From: Lepeophtheirus salmonis
Lineage: Eukaryota > Arthropoda > Copepoda > Siphonostomatoida > Caligidae
Assembly (NCBI RefSeq): GCF_016086655.4
Contig: NC_052141.2
Location: 5,642,001-5,706,000 of the forward strand
Direction: 5' to 3'
DNA: 64,000 nt
Positions within the stretch are counted from its first letter, which is position 1. Each line of letters begins with the position of its first letter. The position numbers and the translations under genes were made by a program. Shown here one piece after another: positions 21,484 to 34,441 of the stretch. The notes under the pieces are model-generated. The model made no database searches. It was not told the DNA's origin and saw only the letters and a program-made list of their open reading frames with translations.

Positions 21484-24400
21484 ATGGCTGCGAGCTTCAA
21501 TGATATTCAAGTGGTACAAGTCCTATCCGGTGTACACCAAAGTGATATTAATTCAGTGGATGTATCTTCTTTTGGAAAAGAGGACTTACTTGTCACTGGA
21601 TCCAGGTTTGGATTATATTAGTTTTACTGTCTATTTTTAATCAATTAATGACTTTAATATTGAATTGTAGTGATCAAACTGTGAGATTATGGAAGAGGCT
21701 CGGTCAGGACTCTCTTTTCCTCGAATCTGATAGCAAGCTCCTTGTTAGGCACAACTATAGTGTCAATGAAGTTCGTTTTTCACCACAAGGTACGATGGTT
21801 GCCTCTGGATCCACTGATGGAACTGCTATTATAACAGAGCCTCGGGTGATATTATAAACTTTTATTTGTAAGAATGACTAAGAAAATATCATTTTCAATC
21901 TATTGCAGACAGCCCAGAAGCTCTTTACTTTTGTTCAGCCCACAACACACTCTGCCATCCGTGTTTGTCGATTCTCTCCCGACTCATCTCGCCTCATTAC
22001 GACTGGTGACGACGAAACCATTTGCATTTGGGACATTCGTTCTAGAAGTTTGTCTCTTACAATTAAATACCATGAAGCAACCATTTTCGCTGCGGACTTT
22101 ACATCGGATTCCTGTTATCTCATTTCATGTGATGCAAACGGAGTTATATGTCTCTGGGATTGTGATTCACAAAATGAAAGACCTCTGGTTGTGGTAAAAG
22201 AAGCTCATGACTTGGGTGTACTTTCATGTGACTTTGCTCCCTTGAGAAATGATGAGTATTTGTCGAACGCATACACATTAGCAACTGGAGGAAATGATGA
22301 TGTGATCAGACTGTGGAAGATTTATACTGGACTAAAAAAACATAAAATTGAATTGATTCATACTCTTTCTGGTCATCCAGGAGCTTGTGTCATGTCTCTT
22401 AGATTTTCCCCAATTAAAGGTTCAAATCTTCTAATATCTACTGGAGGTGACAAACTTGCTCGTCTATGGGATACAGTAAATTTTTCTCATTTATTTGAAA
22501 TGAATATCAACTAACTCCATTTTTATGTAGTCTGGGAATAAGTGTATTGCTGTACTCAACCATCACACACGTTATGTGACATCCTCGGTTTTTCTTCGTC
22601 ATGGGCAATTTCTGATTACTGGTTCAAATGATCGAACAGCAGTTATTTGGGATTTAAATATAGACAACTCAACAACAGTTCTAGATCAAGATTACATTTC
22701 ATGTGAAAAAAGTATCAATCGTAGGAATGAAGAGATATATCAGTTACTCATGAACAATGAGTTTCTTGAGGCCACTTTAGAAGCATCCTTGTCGGGTAGA
22801 GCTAATTTGACACTTTTCATCCAATTTTTATTTACAACCTAACAGTTTATTATCATTTATAATAGGTCACCACTCTGACATCAATAATCTTATATTCATA
22901 TCACAAAACCAACTGATCAGTTGTAGTTCCGACAAAACTGTTCGACATTGGTATCTATCTTCTTCTCCAGATTTTTCCATGTTGATTAAATCTACTGAAT
23001 TAAATCAGACATGCAAAACAGATAAATTGATATACGATGTGGATTTTTGTCACAGTTCCAAGATATTGGTTAGTGGAGATGGAAAAATTCGACATATGTC
23101 TGAAGAAATTGAAATTATAGGATCTCTACCAGTTGAGGAATTATTTGGTGTAATTCGTTCATGCCGAATTACTTTGGATTGCAAATTTGTCCTGTCTGGG
23201 GGGAGATGATGATAGGATTTATGTTTGGGACGTTGAATCTTTACAAAAAATCGAGTAAGTAGTTTTGAAATATGTATGATTATTTTTAATTATGCAAATC
23301 TTTAGATCCTATGAAGGACATGAAGGAACAATTTTTTTTATCGATTTTGTTCCTTTTAAAGATGGTGTATATCGCATTGTGTCAGGTTGTGCAATGGGAG
23401 AGTTGAAGTATTGGATTTTTAATCCATATGGGGATCAAAAATCTCAAACATTGACATATGTTGAGGAAGCACATGATTTGGGAGTAAATTGTGGGGCTTT
23501 TAGACATCAAAATGGTAAGTTTGAAGTCAGAAATTGTAATTGACACTATGAAATTAGATTCAATGTCGTGGCGGAACAGCTCAGATGATTGATATTATAC
23601 CTAATATCATTTCAGAATCCAAATGCGAGGAGTACTATCTTGCTACTGGGGGAAATGATTGCTTGATAAAGATTTGGAAAGTGGATAATGCTCACATCCA
23701 GCCTCATAAGAGTCTGAGTGGACACGGAGGAGTTATAATGTCTGTTTCTTTCTCAAAAGTAATCTCAAGCTCAATGACTTGATCAAATGATATATTATCT
23801 TATTAATTTGTTGTTTTCTTATTTAAGGGAGATAGTCGACAATTAATGGTATCCACTTCTGGTGACAAAACAGTACGTCTATGGGATGGATTTGATTTTC
23901 AAGTTCTACGTGTACTAGAAACGCAATGTCGTTATGTTCCTTGCAGTGCCTTTAGTCAACCCTTATTTGAATTAGATGGATCTAAATATATGTATCTGGC
24001 CACTGGCTCAAATGATGAGTTTATATCACTTTGGAAACTAAGTGGTTCTCTCGTAGATGAGAATATCCAATCATTTCACCACACAGATGTAAAAATGAAA
24101 TAAACTAATTGATAGATTCAATAAATATTGTTCATATTTCAGATGAAAAAATGGTCCATCTCAGATGTTTCTGTTTGGATAAACTCACTCAAGATCAAGG
24201 GATTTAACAGTCATATATTTTCAGAATCCTTTGAGAGTTTACGACTTGACGGAGCTCAATTAGCACACTTAACAAGAGAAGATTTATTATCCAAGTTCCC
24301 AGAGACTTTTTCCGAACCCTCTGCTGCAGAAAACGTTTTTCAAACCATACAATGGAGGAGAAACAAAATATCAAATCCTCTTTCAGAGCCCACGGCTCCA

Positions 24401-24664
24401 AGTTATTCCAAAGTTTTCCCACCTTCTTTAGTGAATGATGAAACGGAAATCCCTTCCGATCTAATTTGTCCCATCACCCATGAAATTATGATCCATCCTG
24501 TCAGTTGCTCGGATGGTTTCGTATATGAAAAAACAGCCATTGAGGAATGGCTCATCAGCAGGAAACGAACAAGTCCTATGACAAATCTAATTATCCATGA
24601 CGTCAGTCTCACCTTCAACAGACAAATTCATAGAAAAATACAGGATTTTTTATCAAAAGACTGA
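21484..24664 (+). CDS. WDSUB1: WDSUB1-like double WD40 propeller, SAM and U-box protein
   Basis: Predicted U-box E3 ubiquitin ligase. Nine exons: 21484-21605, 21671-21845, 21909-22475, 22531-22795, 22866-23254, 23306-23514, 23580-23758, 23828-24088 and 24143-24664. The total is about 895 residues if one base of the G6 run at 23198-23203 is discounted; human WDSUB1 is about 476. Seven WD blades (SDQTVRLWK to SNDRTAVIWD) are followed by a short linker. A second set of seven (SDKTVRHWY to SNDEFISLWK) parallels the first: EAHDLGV, LATGGND and the LSGH starts recur in the same order. Next come a SAM domain (KKWSISDVSVWINSL) and a U-box (SDLICPITHEIMIHP, RTSPMTN). All introns are 51-70 nt. Confidence 0.87.
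23198..23203 (+). other. Frame break at G6 run in WDSUB1
   Basis: As written, the frame hits two stops right after this G6. Dropping one G restores a clean WD blade (SGGDDDRIYVWDVESL) and the correct phase into the next exon. No GT-AG intron could do this here. A read/assembly error or a polymorphism is more likely than a dead gene, because everything downstream is intact. Confidence 0.8.
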
Positions 24665-25062
24665 AAATAAACCCTTCACATTGTATCCATTAGAAGTACA
24701 CACCCATCCTTGGCCGCACGTTACAATTACTCTCCGAATACAACACACCTACACTATACATTTCAAATCTCTCAGCGTGAATAGTAACATTAAAATTGAA
24801 ATCCTTGATTAATTTAATTTGTATAATATTGTCAAAATAAAACCCCAATAATTACTTTTTTATAGGATAAATATCGTATCAACTTGAATAATTAATTTTA
24901 GATATATGTATCACATTGTATATTAAATTTACTTCAACGAACACGTAGAACGGATTCAGAATATCCCCTAAAACATAATTGATATGAAATCCGTGCTCTA
25001 AATAATAAGACCAATTGCATTGAATAAAAACAATAAAACGCTCTTTATATTTTCATACACGC
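24665..25062. other. Convergent 3' spacer between WDSUB1 and CPSF2
   Basis: About 400 bp hold both 3' UTRs. On plus, AATAAA-like signals occur near 24836 (AAAATAAAACC). I see no gene. Confidence 0.55.
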
Positions 25063-28000
25063 TCAAACAATTGCATATTGCTCATAGAGTAATTCTCGAA
25101 CACGATAATATTCTGAACATAACGAACCCTCAATTGTTATTCTGCCAGAATCATGTCGTCTCAACGCCACAAAACCATCTCCACAAAATAAAACGCCTCC
25201 TTGAAACTCTGATGAGATTCCATTTTTGGTTAAAATGGCCTTAAAGTCTGATAGCTTAAGTTCGTTTACAAACGTTGCCTGATGATTACATTGAAGATCC
25301 AAAGGAGCTGAGTCTAATTGTGGAATACGAGGTTTTTTAAGAGATGGCTCTTCGAAGGCATCATCCTCTTCATCCGGAATGATATCTGCTGAATCATCTG
25401 TTAAGAGGTTAATAACTCCGTCCACCCAGGCCAGTTGACTCCCATCTTTACCAGTACTGTATTCCAGGCTTTTAACGAGAGACTCCGTTAAACGCACTTG
25501 ATAAATAAAGGACTCTGTCGTGACGTCTAAAACTTCCCCGTTCTCAGGTGAATAGACATCGATTCTTTGTTGGTCACCCTTTAAGGCAATTTGCTCACAA
25601 AAGTTTTTTAGAGTGTCACACTTTTCCGGCGTACCACGAACAACGATGACTTTCCGAGGTTTGATCTAAAAATATTAAAATATATATGTAATAATACATT
25701 CATGACAGGGCTTACTTGTTGCAAAAGTTTCAAGATGGAATCTCCCTCAGATCGTCCCTCAAAGTCAATGAATTGAATTTGAGCTTTAATATGAAAGGAA
25801 TGCTTTGACGTTACACATTTAGTGGGAACCTCACTTTGGATATTGGATCTATCATCTTTGATCTCATTATTTTGCTTAACATTAGAATTTTCCGTGCTTT
25901 GAGAAATATCTAACCAATCCTCAGACCTCACAATTTCACCATAGTCATCCCATCGAATCTATAAAAAAATAATGGAATTACAGTTAGATTATCACCAAGG
26001 AGATAATTAATTACTACCTTTTCTTCATGAGTAGGGAAAATAGGGAATTTAGCCTTCATAGACCTAAAAAACCCTGTTTTCCCTTTGGGGACATCATTAG
26101 CATTCATTGGATCATTTTTCATTATGATATCATGCTTTTTCCCGGAGATTTCCATTTCATCATCTGAACTCTCATCACCACCATTTAACACAGAAGTTAA
26201 TGACTTTTTAACAATGAGTTCGTCACGATGCTTGTTATACTCCTCTAACTCTGTTCCCGTTAACTCGACACGCTTTTTAATTTCTAACTCTATGGTCCGT
26301 CCACTTCCTTTGGTCATAAGATCATAGGCTAACGTATTTGCTGGTGATCGGGATGTAAGAATAATTGAGTTCTTGGGATTTGTGCACCACTGTATAAATA
26401 GTTCTCGAGAATAACCCGACTCCATGTCTGGCATGCTCGCAAGCACTACTTTCGGGGATGGTACTTTATTAACCTCATTCATGGAATGACAAAGCTTTAA
26501 GTGTTTGAATTGGAAGGGATTGTTTCTCTTCCCCTCAAAGGTCTTCATTAATTTCTCAGACATCCATTCGATCTGAGATTTTGCAAATTCGACAACACTA
26601 TAACTGAAGTTATTGACGAGTGCAAGGGAATAAGCTAATAAACCAGAGTCTCTATTTTGCCACAATTGATCTACCATATGAGCCAGCTCCAAGACTCTTC
26701 CTGCCGTATCTGTACAAATAAGAACATTCCCGTTGTTCCGCAAAGTTTGTAAAATGTTTGTCATTATTTTTTCATCACGAACTCGTCGTCGGAGTTGATG
26801 ACAACCGATATTAAAGGCATCCGTTATGAGTATTGAGGGTCTAAGTAGTTTGTCTAAGTCACAGCCATTGAGATGTCTCTCTTTTTTGTGGTTAAAGTCC
26901 ACGGCATAAATAATATCTTCTTCACCGTCTTTGACGATCTTCCATATGGTACCACCGATCATATGGCCAGCAGGGATGGGTGTGATAGAAATCCCTTCTC
27001 CCTTACCTAAAAATTAAGTTGAACAAAATTAAAATCAGAAGAATTGTGGACCGTCAACAACACAAAAGCGTGCTAGAATGATTACATTTGCAATCTTGGA
27101 CGAGTAATTATCGACATTATTATTAGATTATATAATCTTTTTCCATATAGTAGAAATGGAAATAATAAGGTATTTCTCTCTAATTAACCTTCTTTTATCG
27201 TCTCTAATTGATTTTTTTTTAAAAGTACAATTTTTTACATTTCATAGGGATTTTATGTACATATTATGTACTTTGCTTATATTCAAATATCACTATTTAT
27301 CATAGGCATCAATTAGTATTAGTTGCTAAGTCTTTTTTAATCCTTAAAGCCATTTGATGATGTTTGATCAATACTTATAGGAAAATATAGAGCCTTCAAA
27401 ACTGGGTTTCCTTCAATTATGACGTAATCCTCAATTTCTATCAATTGAGAATTATTCTTATTAACCTTTATAAACGGCCGCAAATTGGATTTAAAGTAGT
27501 AAAAATGGATTGTCACAGTAAAAAAAATGATATATAAAGAGATTTCAAGGTTAAAAGGAGCCAACATCCGTCCTTAAATCAAATATATGCTCTAAACTAT
27601 AGCCACTCATCCTAATAATTAACTCGAAAATACGTCTATGAAATATTGGGCCGTATATTGCTTGATTTAAGTAAATCATCATCACCTTTAAGAGCAAAGG
27701 TTTGATTATACTTGAGCTGCGTTATTTTATCAAAAGCAGAGTCCACTTCATCCAGAGTAAAGAGATCAAAGTCCTCTTGCTTCCGTTGCGCCTCGTAGAC
27801 GTCATACATGAACATTTGACCCATTTTATGGACGGGAACAGTTGCAAATATGGAGCAGGAGAGTCCCAGTTTACCAACGGCGTAGGGCAGCGCTCCCAGA
27901 TGATCTGTGAGATGAAAACATAGTTTATTAATAAGAGCGGCATATATTCGTAATTAAGAGTGCATTGCCTAGATCTGGGTAGGAAAGAAGAACGGCGTCT

Positions 28001-28164
28001 ATTTTGGAAGCGACTTTCTTGATCTCCTTTTTGAGTTTGGAGTTGAAGAATGGGTCCCATCCCACATCCAGGAGGAAGTTGTAATCATCCACTTCCAGGA
28101 GATAGCAATGAGGTCCCTCAGAGCGGCCCCCGCTTAAGGGGCACATTTTGATGATGGAAGTCAT
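25063..28164 (-). CDS. CPSF2: CPSF2 (CPSF-100), five exons, one GC-AG intron
   Basis: 100-kDa subunit of the mRNA 3'-end cleavage factor; partner of the nuclease CPSF-73 and itself inactive. Exons (minus) are 28164-27969, 27904-27686, 27006-26018, 25958-25716 and 25665-25063, giving about 749 residues (human 782). The metallo-beta-lactamase fold is clear, but the metal motif is replaced (SYPDLDHLGALPY instead of HxHxDH), as in the family. The beta-CASP part (PAGHMIGGTIWKI, DTAGRVLELA, SIILTSRSP) is intact, and the C-terminus LYEQYAIV is exact. Intron 1 (27968-27905, 64 nt) starts with GC, not GT. Intron 2 (679 nt) holds a family C repeat. Confidence 0.95.
27170..27450 (-). repeat. Family C repeat in CPSF2 intron 2
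   Basis: Partial family C copy, sharing 'tttctctctaattaacctt', 'tcaaatatcact' and 'aaagccatttgatg' blocks with 9.2, 20.8 and 28.5 kb. It accounts for the unusual length of this intron. Confidence 0.55.
27905..27968 (-). other. CPSF2: GC-AG intron in CPSF2
   Basis: The donor is AG|GCAATG and the acceptor TCACAG. Using it gives YPDLDHLGALPY, the same length as the human segment. No GT donor nearby keeps the conserved residues. Its 64-nt length fits the other introns here. Confidence 0.85.
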
Positions 28165-28379
28165 GGCAGGATGCGTTTAGGAAGAGGAGTGTGACACCGC
28201 TCCTTAACCAACTATGGACCAAATACCGGCGGATCGTGCGATTTCAATCCACACCGTGTACACACAACAACCAAATCTTTCTTCTCGGTTTTATTTATTA
28301 TTATTTTTAATAGCTCTAAAGTTCGAACTTTGAAGTTCGGAATTAACCGTTGACACCACTAGCATTACTCATACTATCT

Positions 28380-29160
28380 ACTACTACTATTAAATTGCAT
28401 CATAATTGATGGAGATGCCTTGTTGAGGGCTTTTAGCACACTTATATTTTACTACATAAAATGTACAAATTTATTGATGCAACCCCTTCAAATGTCTTTA
28501 AGAATACAAAAGACTTTCATATAATCTGAGTAATATGTACTGAAAATCCCTACAAATGACAAGATTTGTACAATTATTATTTATTTTGATCGATGGGCGA
28601 AGATCAAAGTCGGATAATTAGAGAAAAATATCTTATTTCGTTCATAATAATATTACTTAATGTTAATCTACACGATGGAAATAAGATTGTATAACGATGT
28701 AATATCATATTTGTAAGACATTTAATGTCTGATATGTAATAAAACTAGAAAATAAATGGATAATTTGTTGATAGATAGTAAGGTTCAAGTCCTTTTATTT
28801 GTTGGTTCGTTTTTGACATGATCCAATACTTGACTATTTTCCTCAATAGGAATGACAAAAGGATTTTATTGCAGTAAAACTTAGTTATGTATGCCTCTCC
28901 CAAAAAGACGGACATGGCCTTAAAAATAAAATAAATGACTCAACACCTTCATTGAATACGACTTGAAGCCAATGGTCAACAGTGATATTTGAATATAATT
29001 AAAGTATTATGTTCTGAAAATTGCTAAATTTCTACAATTTTTATTCATTTTTGATCGATTAGGAACGATCAAAGTAGGATTATTATAGAAAAATATATCA
29101 TTGTTTTCTTTGTAATAGTTTAAAAAGGGTTTTTATAGCAACATGACTTTAAAAATAAGA
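28380..29160 (+). repeat. Family C repeats, two adjoining copies
   Basis: Carries the GATCAAAGT.GGAT.ATTA block twice (about 28610 and 29065) and AAGTCCTTTTATTTGTTGGT near 28790. The repeated order suggests two head-to-tail copies. No coding frame. Confidence 0.7.
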
Positions 29161-29221
29161 AAGACATAATAACCGCATTGAATACTATTTAATGCCAAAG
29201 TAATGTGTACTAATAGTTCCT

Positions 29222-29590
29222 CAGGGGTGTCCGCATAAGGTGGGTTGGAGGGGCTGTAGCCCCACCCCAATTAAGGAATATTTCATTCTCCCAAAAAAAT
29301 TAATATTTGTTTAAACAGCTATAGATTTTTGAAATAAATATTTTTTTCTGAAATTTTATGTGAAATTTAATTTTTGAAATTTTTTCCCAAAAAATTTAAT
29401 ATTATAATTTTTTTTCCAATTTTTTTTTTGAACAGCTCTGGATTTTTGAAATTTTCTTTCAATAATTTTCTCATATTGATTTTTTTTTTTGTGAGCAGCT
29501 GTGAATTTTTGAAATTTTTTTTTCAAAAAATTTAATCTTTTGCTTTTAGAAATTTATTTTCCAAAAATTCCAAAAACCAAGCCCTTTTTT
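29222..29590 (+). repeat. Family A repeat
   Basis: Starts CAGGGGTGTCCGCA, then GTGGGTTGGAGGGGCTG and TAGCCCC, then about 300 bp of AAATTT-rich sequence with repeated 'agctatagatttttgaaat' units. The terminal motif recurs in at least nine places in the window. Confidence 0.75.
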
Positions 29591-29960
29591 TATTTTTCAT
29601 TTTATCGATGAGGTACGAGAAAAGTAAGTTAATTACTCATTTGTGCAAAATATCATATTTCCCCCATTGTTATAATTAATTAATTGGCTACATTTTAATA
29701 ATAAGATTGCATAACGATTTAATAGCATATTTTTAATACGTTTAGTGTCAATTAATATAGAATAAACGAGGGTTATATTTTTGATGAAGACTAAAATTTA
29801 AATCCTTTTATTTCTTGGTCCCATTTTGACACAAAATAGTCCACCATTTTCTTTAATACTAATAAAAAAGTGGTTTCATTGTTACTTATAAAACATGGTT
29901 TTTTATGTCCCCAAAATGGTCGACATCCACAATACTGACGTTACATGAAAACACTCTATA
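29590..29960 (+). repeat. Family C repeat
   Basis: Shares 'cgatgaggtacgagaaaagtaag' with 51930 and the 'tccttttatttcttggtccc' block with 52120 and 28790. Confidence 0.65.
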
Positions 29961-31250
29961 AAATTGTTTAACTATATGAAGCAAAATTAACAAGGCACTT
30001 ATTATAATAATTACACTATGCAACAAAATAAAGTTCTTGGAACGCCCGCAGACTGAAATTCACATTTATTAATGTTATTTAAGCCGTAAAACACGAATAG
30101 GACCATTAAAACGTTTTATCTATGAAGGGTTGGCCTTTAAAGCCTTTTTTTTTAAGAATCAAGTTTTTAGTGTATGCCTAAGATTCAGTGCCATATTTCG
30201 ACATGAAAAAACGATATATATGAAAATCAAAGTATGTAAATAATAAATTGTTAAAAACATTTCAACATTTAAAAAATGAATTATTTATGACGTATTCTTG
30301 ATTACATTGAATAAAAAATGTATATAATCACGAAAAAAATGGAGTAAAATAAAGGACCTTACTTAGATGCTTATATCTTTATTATGTTTTCTTCAAATGC
30401 TTTATATCATAGCTGAACTTATAGAATATACCTTATATGTATTTCAATTTTAAAGAAATGGCCTTTAAAAAAGATCGATTTTGATTCATGTTTGGTCAAT
30501 TAAGGATATAATATTTATATTCAATAGGACATATTTTTATAAATTTATAAGAAAAAAGTTCCCGAACGCCCGCAACCAGATTTAAAAAGATATATTGGCA
30601 GGTTCGTGACTTGAATGTTTCTTTGGGGGCAGCGGTTGACTAGTTTATAACTTTTTTTTATAGGGATAACATATTTATTTATGAAAATAATATTTACATT
30701 CTATAGAAATGTCGAATGACTTTAATCTTTTCGAGTATAAAATTAAACACTTTTTGACATAATTTTTAAAATTTGAGAGAATGTTTTACAAATTTTTTTT
30801 TTTGTCTACATTAATTGCCTGTTTTAACATTCATTATGGTCTGTTATTAAATATAATAGCAAAATAATTTCATTTTTTGAGAAATTTATTATAGACTACA
30901 GCCACTGTTTTATGCACAAAATATTCTAAATTGGCAGAAAATCGAGGAGAATAATCCCCTCGACTCCCACATAAGCCATCCGAGCCGTAGAAACAACTTT
31001 CAGCTAGAAAGCCGTAAAATTTTGGTATTAGTGGCGCTATATATATATATTGTTTTTTGACGAGTTGTGACCATAGTCATGATATATTAGCCTGTTCCGA
31101 AATGATTGAGATATGTTCGTTTGAAGAGAAAAGAAAATAGTTAGCTATACAATTCCAACAGCATCGATTTTATCATTAATTGTACAGTGGAAAAATATTC
31201 CATAGTTATTTAGAGGCTAAATAGCTAATGCCTTCATACCACATTTGCTC
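29961..31250. other. A+T-rich stretch without genes
   Basis: No gene seen. A short motif GGAACGCCCGCA / CGAACGCCCGCAA occurs twice (about 30038 and 30562) and resembles the rim of family A, so this may be an eroded copy. Confidence 0.4.
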
Positions 31251-31254
31251 ATAT

Positions 31255-31900
31255 TTCTCCATTCGTCGGTGAACATGGAGACTGATACGCTACAAACTGA
31301 GCAAAACAGTGTCTGAGATCCACACCAACCTCACTATTATGGTATGTCAATTTTAAGCTCGAGAAAGGTGTCTCACCAGGATGTCCATGGGACAAGGACA
31401 CCCAACAACATCACCCAAGTCAAGGACTTTGTAAAAAACAAACCCCATTTAAGCGTTCGAGAGGTCTCAGCAAGCTTTCCCTACCACCCACAGCAATTTT
31501 TAGAATCCTGACTGATGATCCTCGCTTCAAAAACCTCCTCAGTGTGTGGGTACCCCATTCTTTCTCTCAGGCCAACAAGGATGTTCGAGTTATCTGGTGT
31601 AGGGCCCTGAGTAAGCTCTTCCAGGACCACGGGAAGCAGCTTTTGGAGTCCCATCTTTTTGTGGAGGACGAGTCCAGGCTCTTCTGAAGGTCTTGCTCTG
31701 GGATTACGATTTTGATAGCCATGAAGACCTCCCACGCGGCGTTCAGCGGTTGATGAAGTTAGTGAACAAAGATAACTACTGCCACAACGTTATCCCAGCC
31801 GTAGGAGACTTTGTGACATGATTGAGTACTTTTTTAAGCGTTTGAATATAATTTCTCGTCTTACTGGGCAGTATAAGTAATTTCGACCTACCACCCGGTT
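31255..31900 (+). mobile_element. Decayed mariner transposase (copy with DDE start)
   Basis: Frames on the plus strand read VKDFVKNKPHLSVREVSASF, then LTDDPRFKNLLSVWVPHSFS, then HLFVEDESRLF, in the order of a mariner N-terminal half up to the first catalytic aspartate. Several stops and shifts interrupt it. No intact ends were found. Confidence 0.7.
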
Positions 31901-32284
31901 CCTACGTTACTACTTGTAGTAAGGAACCTACATGTCGCAGAAAATAAGATAGTTGATCAATCCATTCAATACTTGAAAATATTATAGTGTCACTCTATAC
32001 AGTCCCTGGACTAGCTCAATACAGAGGATAGAAAATATATAAAACCAAGGAGAGGATGATCTATAGAGTTGTATGAAATATGACCAAGAATGAGTGTGGG
32101 ACTTTTTTTTGTTATTTGATTTTTTCTTCTCAAGAATTAAATAATAATGGTGGCAGCTTTAGAAAAAATAATCCATTCAAATCTGAACACTGACTAATTC
32201 AATAATTAATCAAGGTTGAGTGATTGAAATTAATCATATTTTGATATAATAAAAAGCATAAATAATTAGTTACAAAACAAAACA

Positions 32285-32850
32285 AACATAACCTCTTTAT
32301 CGAGAAAATGAAACATGAACATGATCAACAAATTTCAATTCGCACACTTCAAGTAGTTGAGCGTCTCAAAGACAAACGTCTACGTCGTCAGCATGTTCGA
32401 ACCGTCGGAGAGGAAGAAAGGCTCTGTCAAAAAGGCCAAACTGGACCCAGAGGAGTTAAATAAAACAGACCAGGCCAGTCCCATCAATTCCATGAGGGCC
32501 CATGCAAAAGATTTCAGGGTTTCAGACCATAATGTCTAGAGAACTATCAAAAAAGTGGGTGGAAAAACCTTTGCTAGGGTGGAAAGGCCATTTTTGACAC
32601 CAGAAAATGAGATAAAAACATCTCCTCCATTACAAGACTCCATTGAAAGAGTATTGAAGTAGCCTTTGAGTTCTTTTTAACTATTACTTGCCACTTTTGT
32701 CCCCCCCTAAAGGCCTGATGCCAACCCAGGGCTTTACCACTTTGGGTACATGTCGAGAGGAGGGTCTGCAGTGTTCGCCGTCAAAACACTTACGCCCTCA
32801 AAGGGCGTCCACATTAATGATTAGAGAGCTGAGACACAGATCTATTTATA
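32285..32850 (+). mobile_element. Decayed, internally deleted mariner
   Basis: A second helix-turn-helix region (KLDPEELNKTDQASPINSMR, RTIKKVGGKTFARV) is followed after a deletion by PDANP...HFGYM, the remains of the conserved PDLNPxDY region. It is non-functional. Confidence 0.6.
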
Positions 32851-33933
32851 ATATTTATTTTTTTCTAATGAATCTAATCTTTATTCTAGTTCTAATTTTA
32901 ATGGACCTCTCGGTAGAAATAAAAGGATATGGAGTGCCTCCATCCTATATGTCCTTGGGATATAAGAAGTGGGATTTGTGTTTATTTCTTTCCTCTGACA
33001 GCTGCTTGGAGCTGATCTAATATACCAGTCATGACAGCTAAGCTGTTTTCCTCTAAAACATTCTTCAAATTGTTAGGTTTACCTATTTTCGGATTTATTT
33101 ATTTACGTACAAAAAGTGTATACTACTAACAGCCCTATCTTATTATTAAAGCAAAGTTCATCGACGCCTAATAACTACGAGCAATCCTGGAGAGTCGTTT
33201 ATTAAAAAGTAAACTAAGAAGCCGTTGAATATAATTAAACGTTGAAGCCCAGAATTTAAAAAAAAATAACAAAACATAAAACATTATGTTTTGGTTTCCA
33301 AATTAAAAAAGTGGGAGTTTGTTAATTTAAAAAAATAAGATAAAAAAGTAACATTATCCACTACATTGGATTATTCTACAATGTTATATCTATGTCTCAT
33401 GTTTCATTACAAATCCTAAAGCTTCATTCATAAAGTATCAATTAGCTTTGTAGATAGTGACTGGATCATATTAATTGTGATTATATAATAGATTCTCTAG
33501 TCAGTCCCTCTCCTCTCTTAAATCTTTTTTTTTTAAATTGTCGGATCTTTTTTACCATTAAACGGTCGAAAGTAGAGCCCTATACGAAGAGTTACGTCAC
33601 GAGATTTCAGCGTCCCCTTGTGACAGATATCAATTGCCTCCCAAAATTCACTTGATACAATAAATGAATACTTAAAAAATAATTTGATCGAGCTTAATTA
33701 TTATGAAAAAATGGATTAATTACTTTAATAATAATTTTTTTAACTTACTGTATTTCGCTTACACATTCTTCGTCTTCCGAAAGTAGAAGAAGCTATTCTA
33801 TTTTCTTTAATAATCGCAGTTTGCATTCGTAAATGTATGGACATTCGTATACTAACATACTTGCACACAGTAAAAAAAATAAAATTTCATGACATTTGGA
33901 ACAGCACCTTCAGTTATTGAGTGAACAATTTTT
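32851..33933. other. Gene-free stretch
   Basis: A+T-rich with no recognisable gene or repeat family member. Confidence 0.4.
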
Positions 33934-34441
33934 TTAAATTTTTTTGAATTGATTTACATCAGATTTGAATAAAGCCTCTATTTTTACGAATTGATCCAAA
34001 CAGTTCTTGGTGCAGTAGATTAATTGGACAACATATAATTCCTCAAGGTCTCTTAACTGAAGTGAATTCTCAATGGTTTTATTAGACCAAAGGCGGATTT
34101 TGGAATGTGAAGACTTGGAACTTAAAATTTTTATATGGTTTGAATTAAATACTGAAGAAAGGCGCATTTTTAAAGACTTAAACTTTGATTCAGCGTCACA
34201 AATTTTGACATCCTTCTCCTTCAACTTCTTTTTTAATTCCTTTATTTCTGCTTCATAATCTCCAAGTTGGATTTGTATGTTGGTATTTATTTCTTTTAGA
34301 TGTTTTACCCCAGGAGAAATATCTGTAATACAGCATACAATGATTATTTTCTAAAGATAAAGTAACTAATGAAAAAAAAAAAGAAAAATCATTATAAGAA
34401 GTTTCATCTTCTATTGTTGGTGAAATTAGATGCATGTCCAC
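33934..34441 (-). mobile_element. P-element/THAP-type transposase fragment
   Basis: From an acceptor near 34323 the minus strand is open to 33934. It reads a coiled-coil lead (EIKELKKKLKEKDVKI), then IKILSSKSSHSKIRLWS and NKTIENSLQLRDL. This resembles the region behind the THAP zinc finger of P-element-like transposases, where the family has WS.ETI..AL.L. A short possible upstream exon starts at ATG 34441. I found no THAP finger. Confidence 0.5.

Noticed and set aside
23516..23557. Acceptor at 23557 for WDSUB1 exon 7
   Set aside because: It gives the wrong phase and a stop; the acceptor at 23579 gives a 65-nt intron and the right frame.
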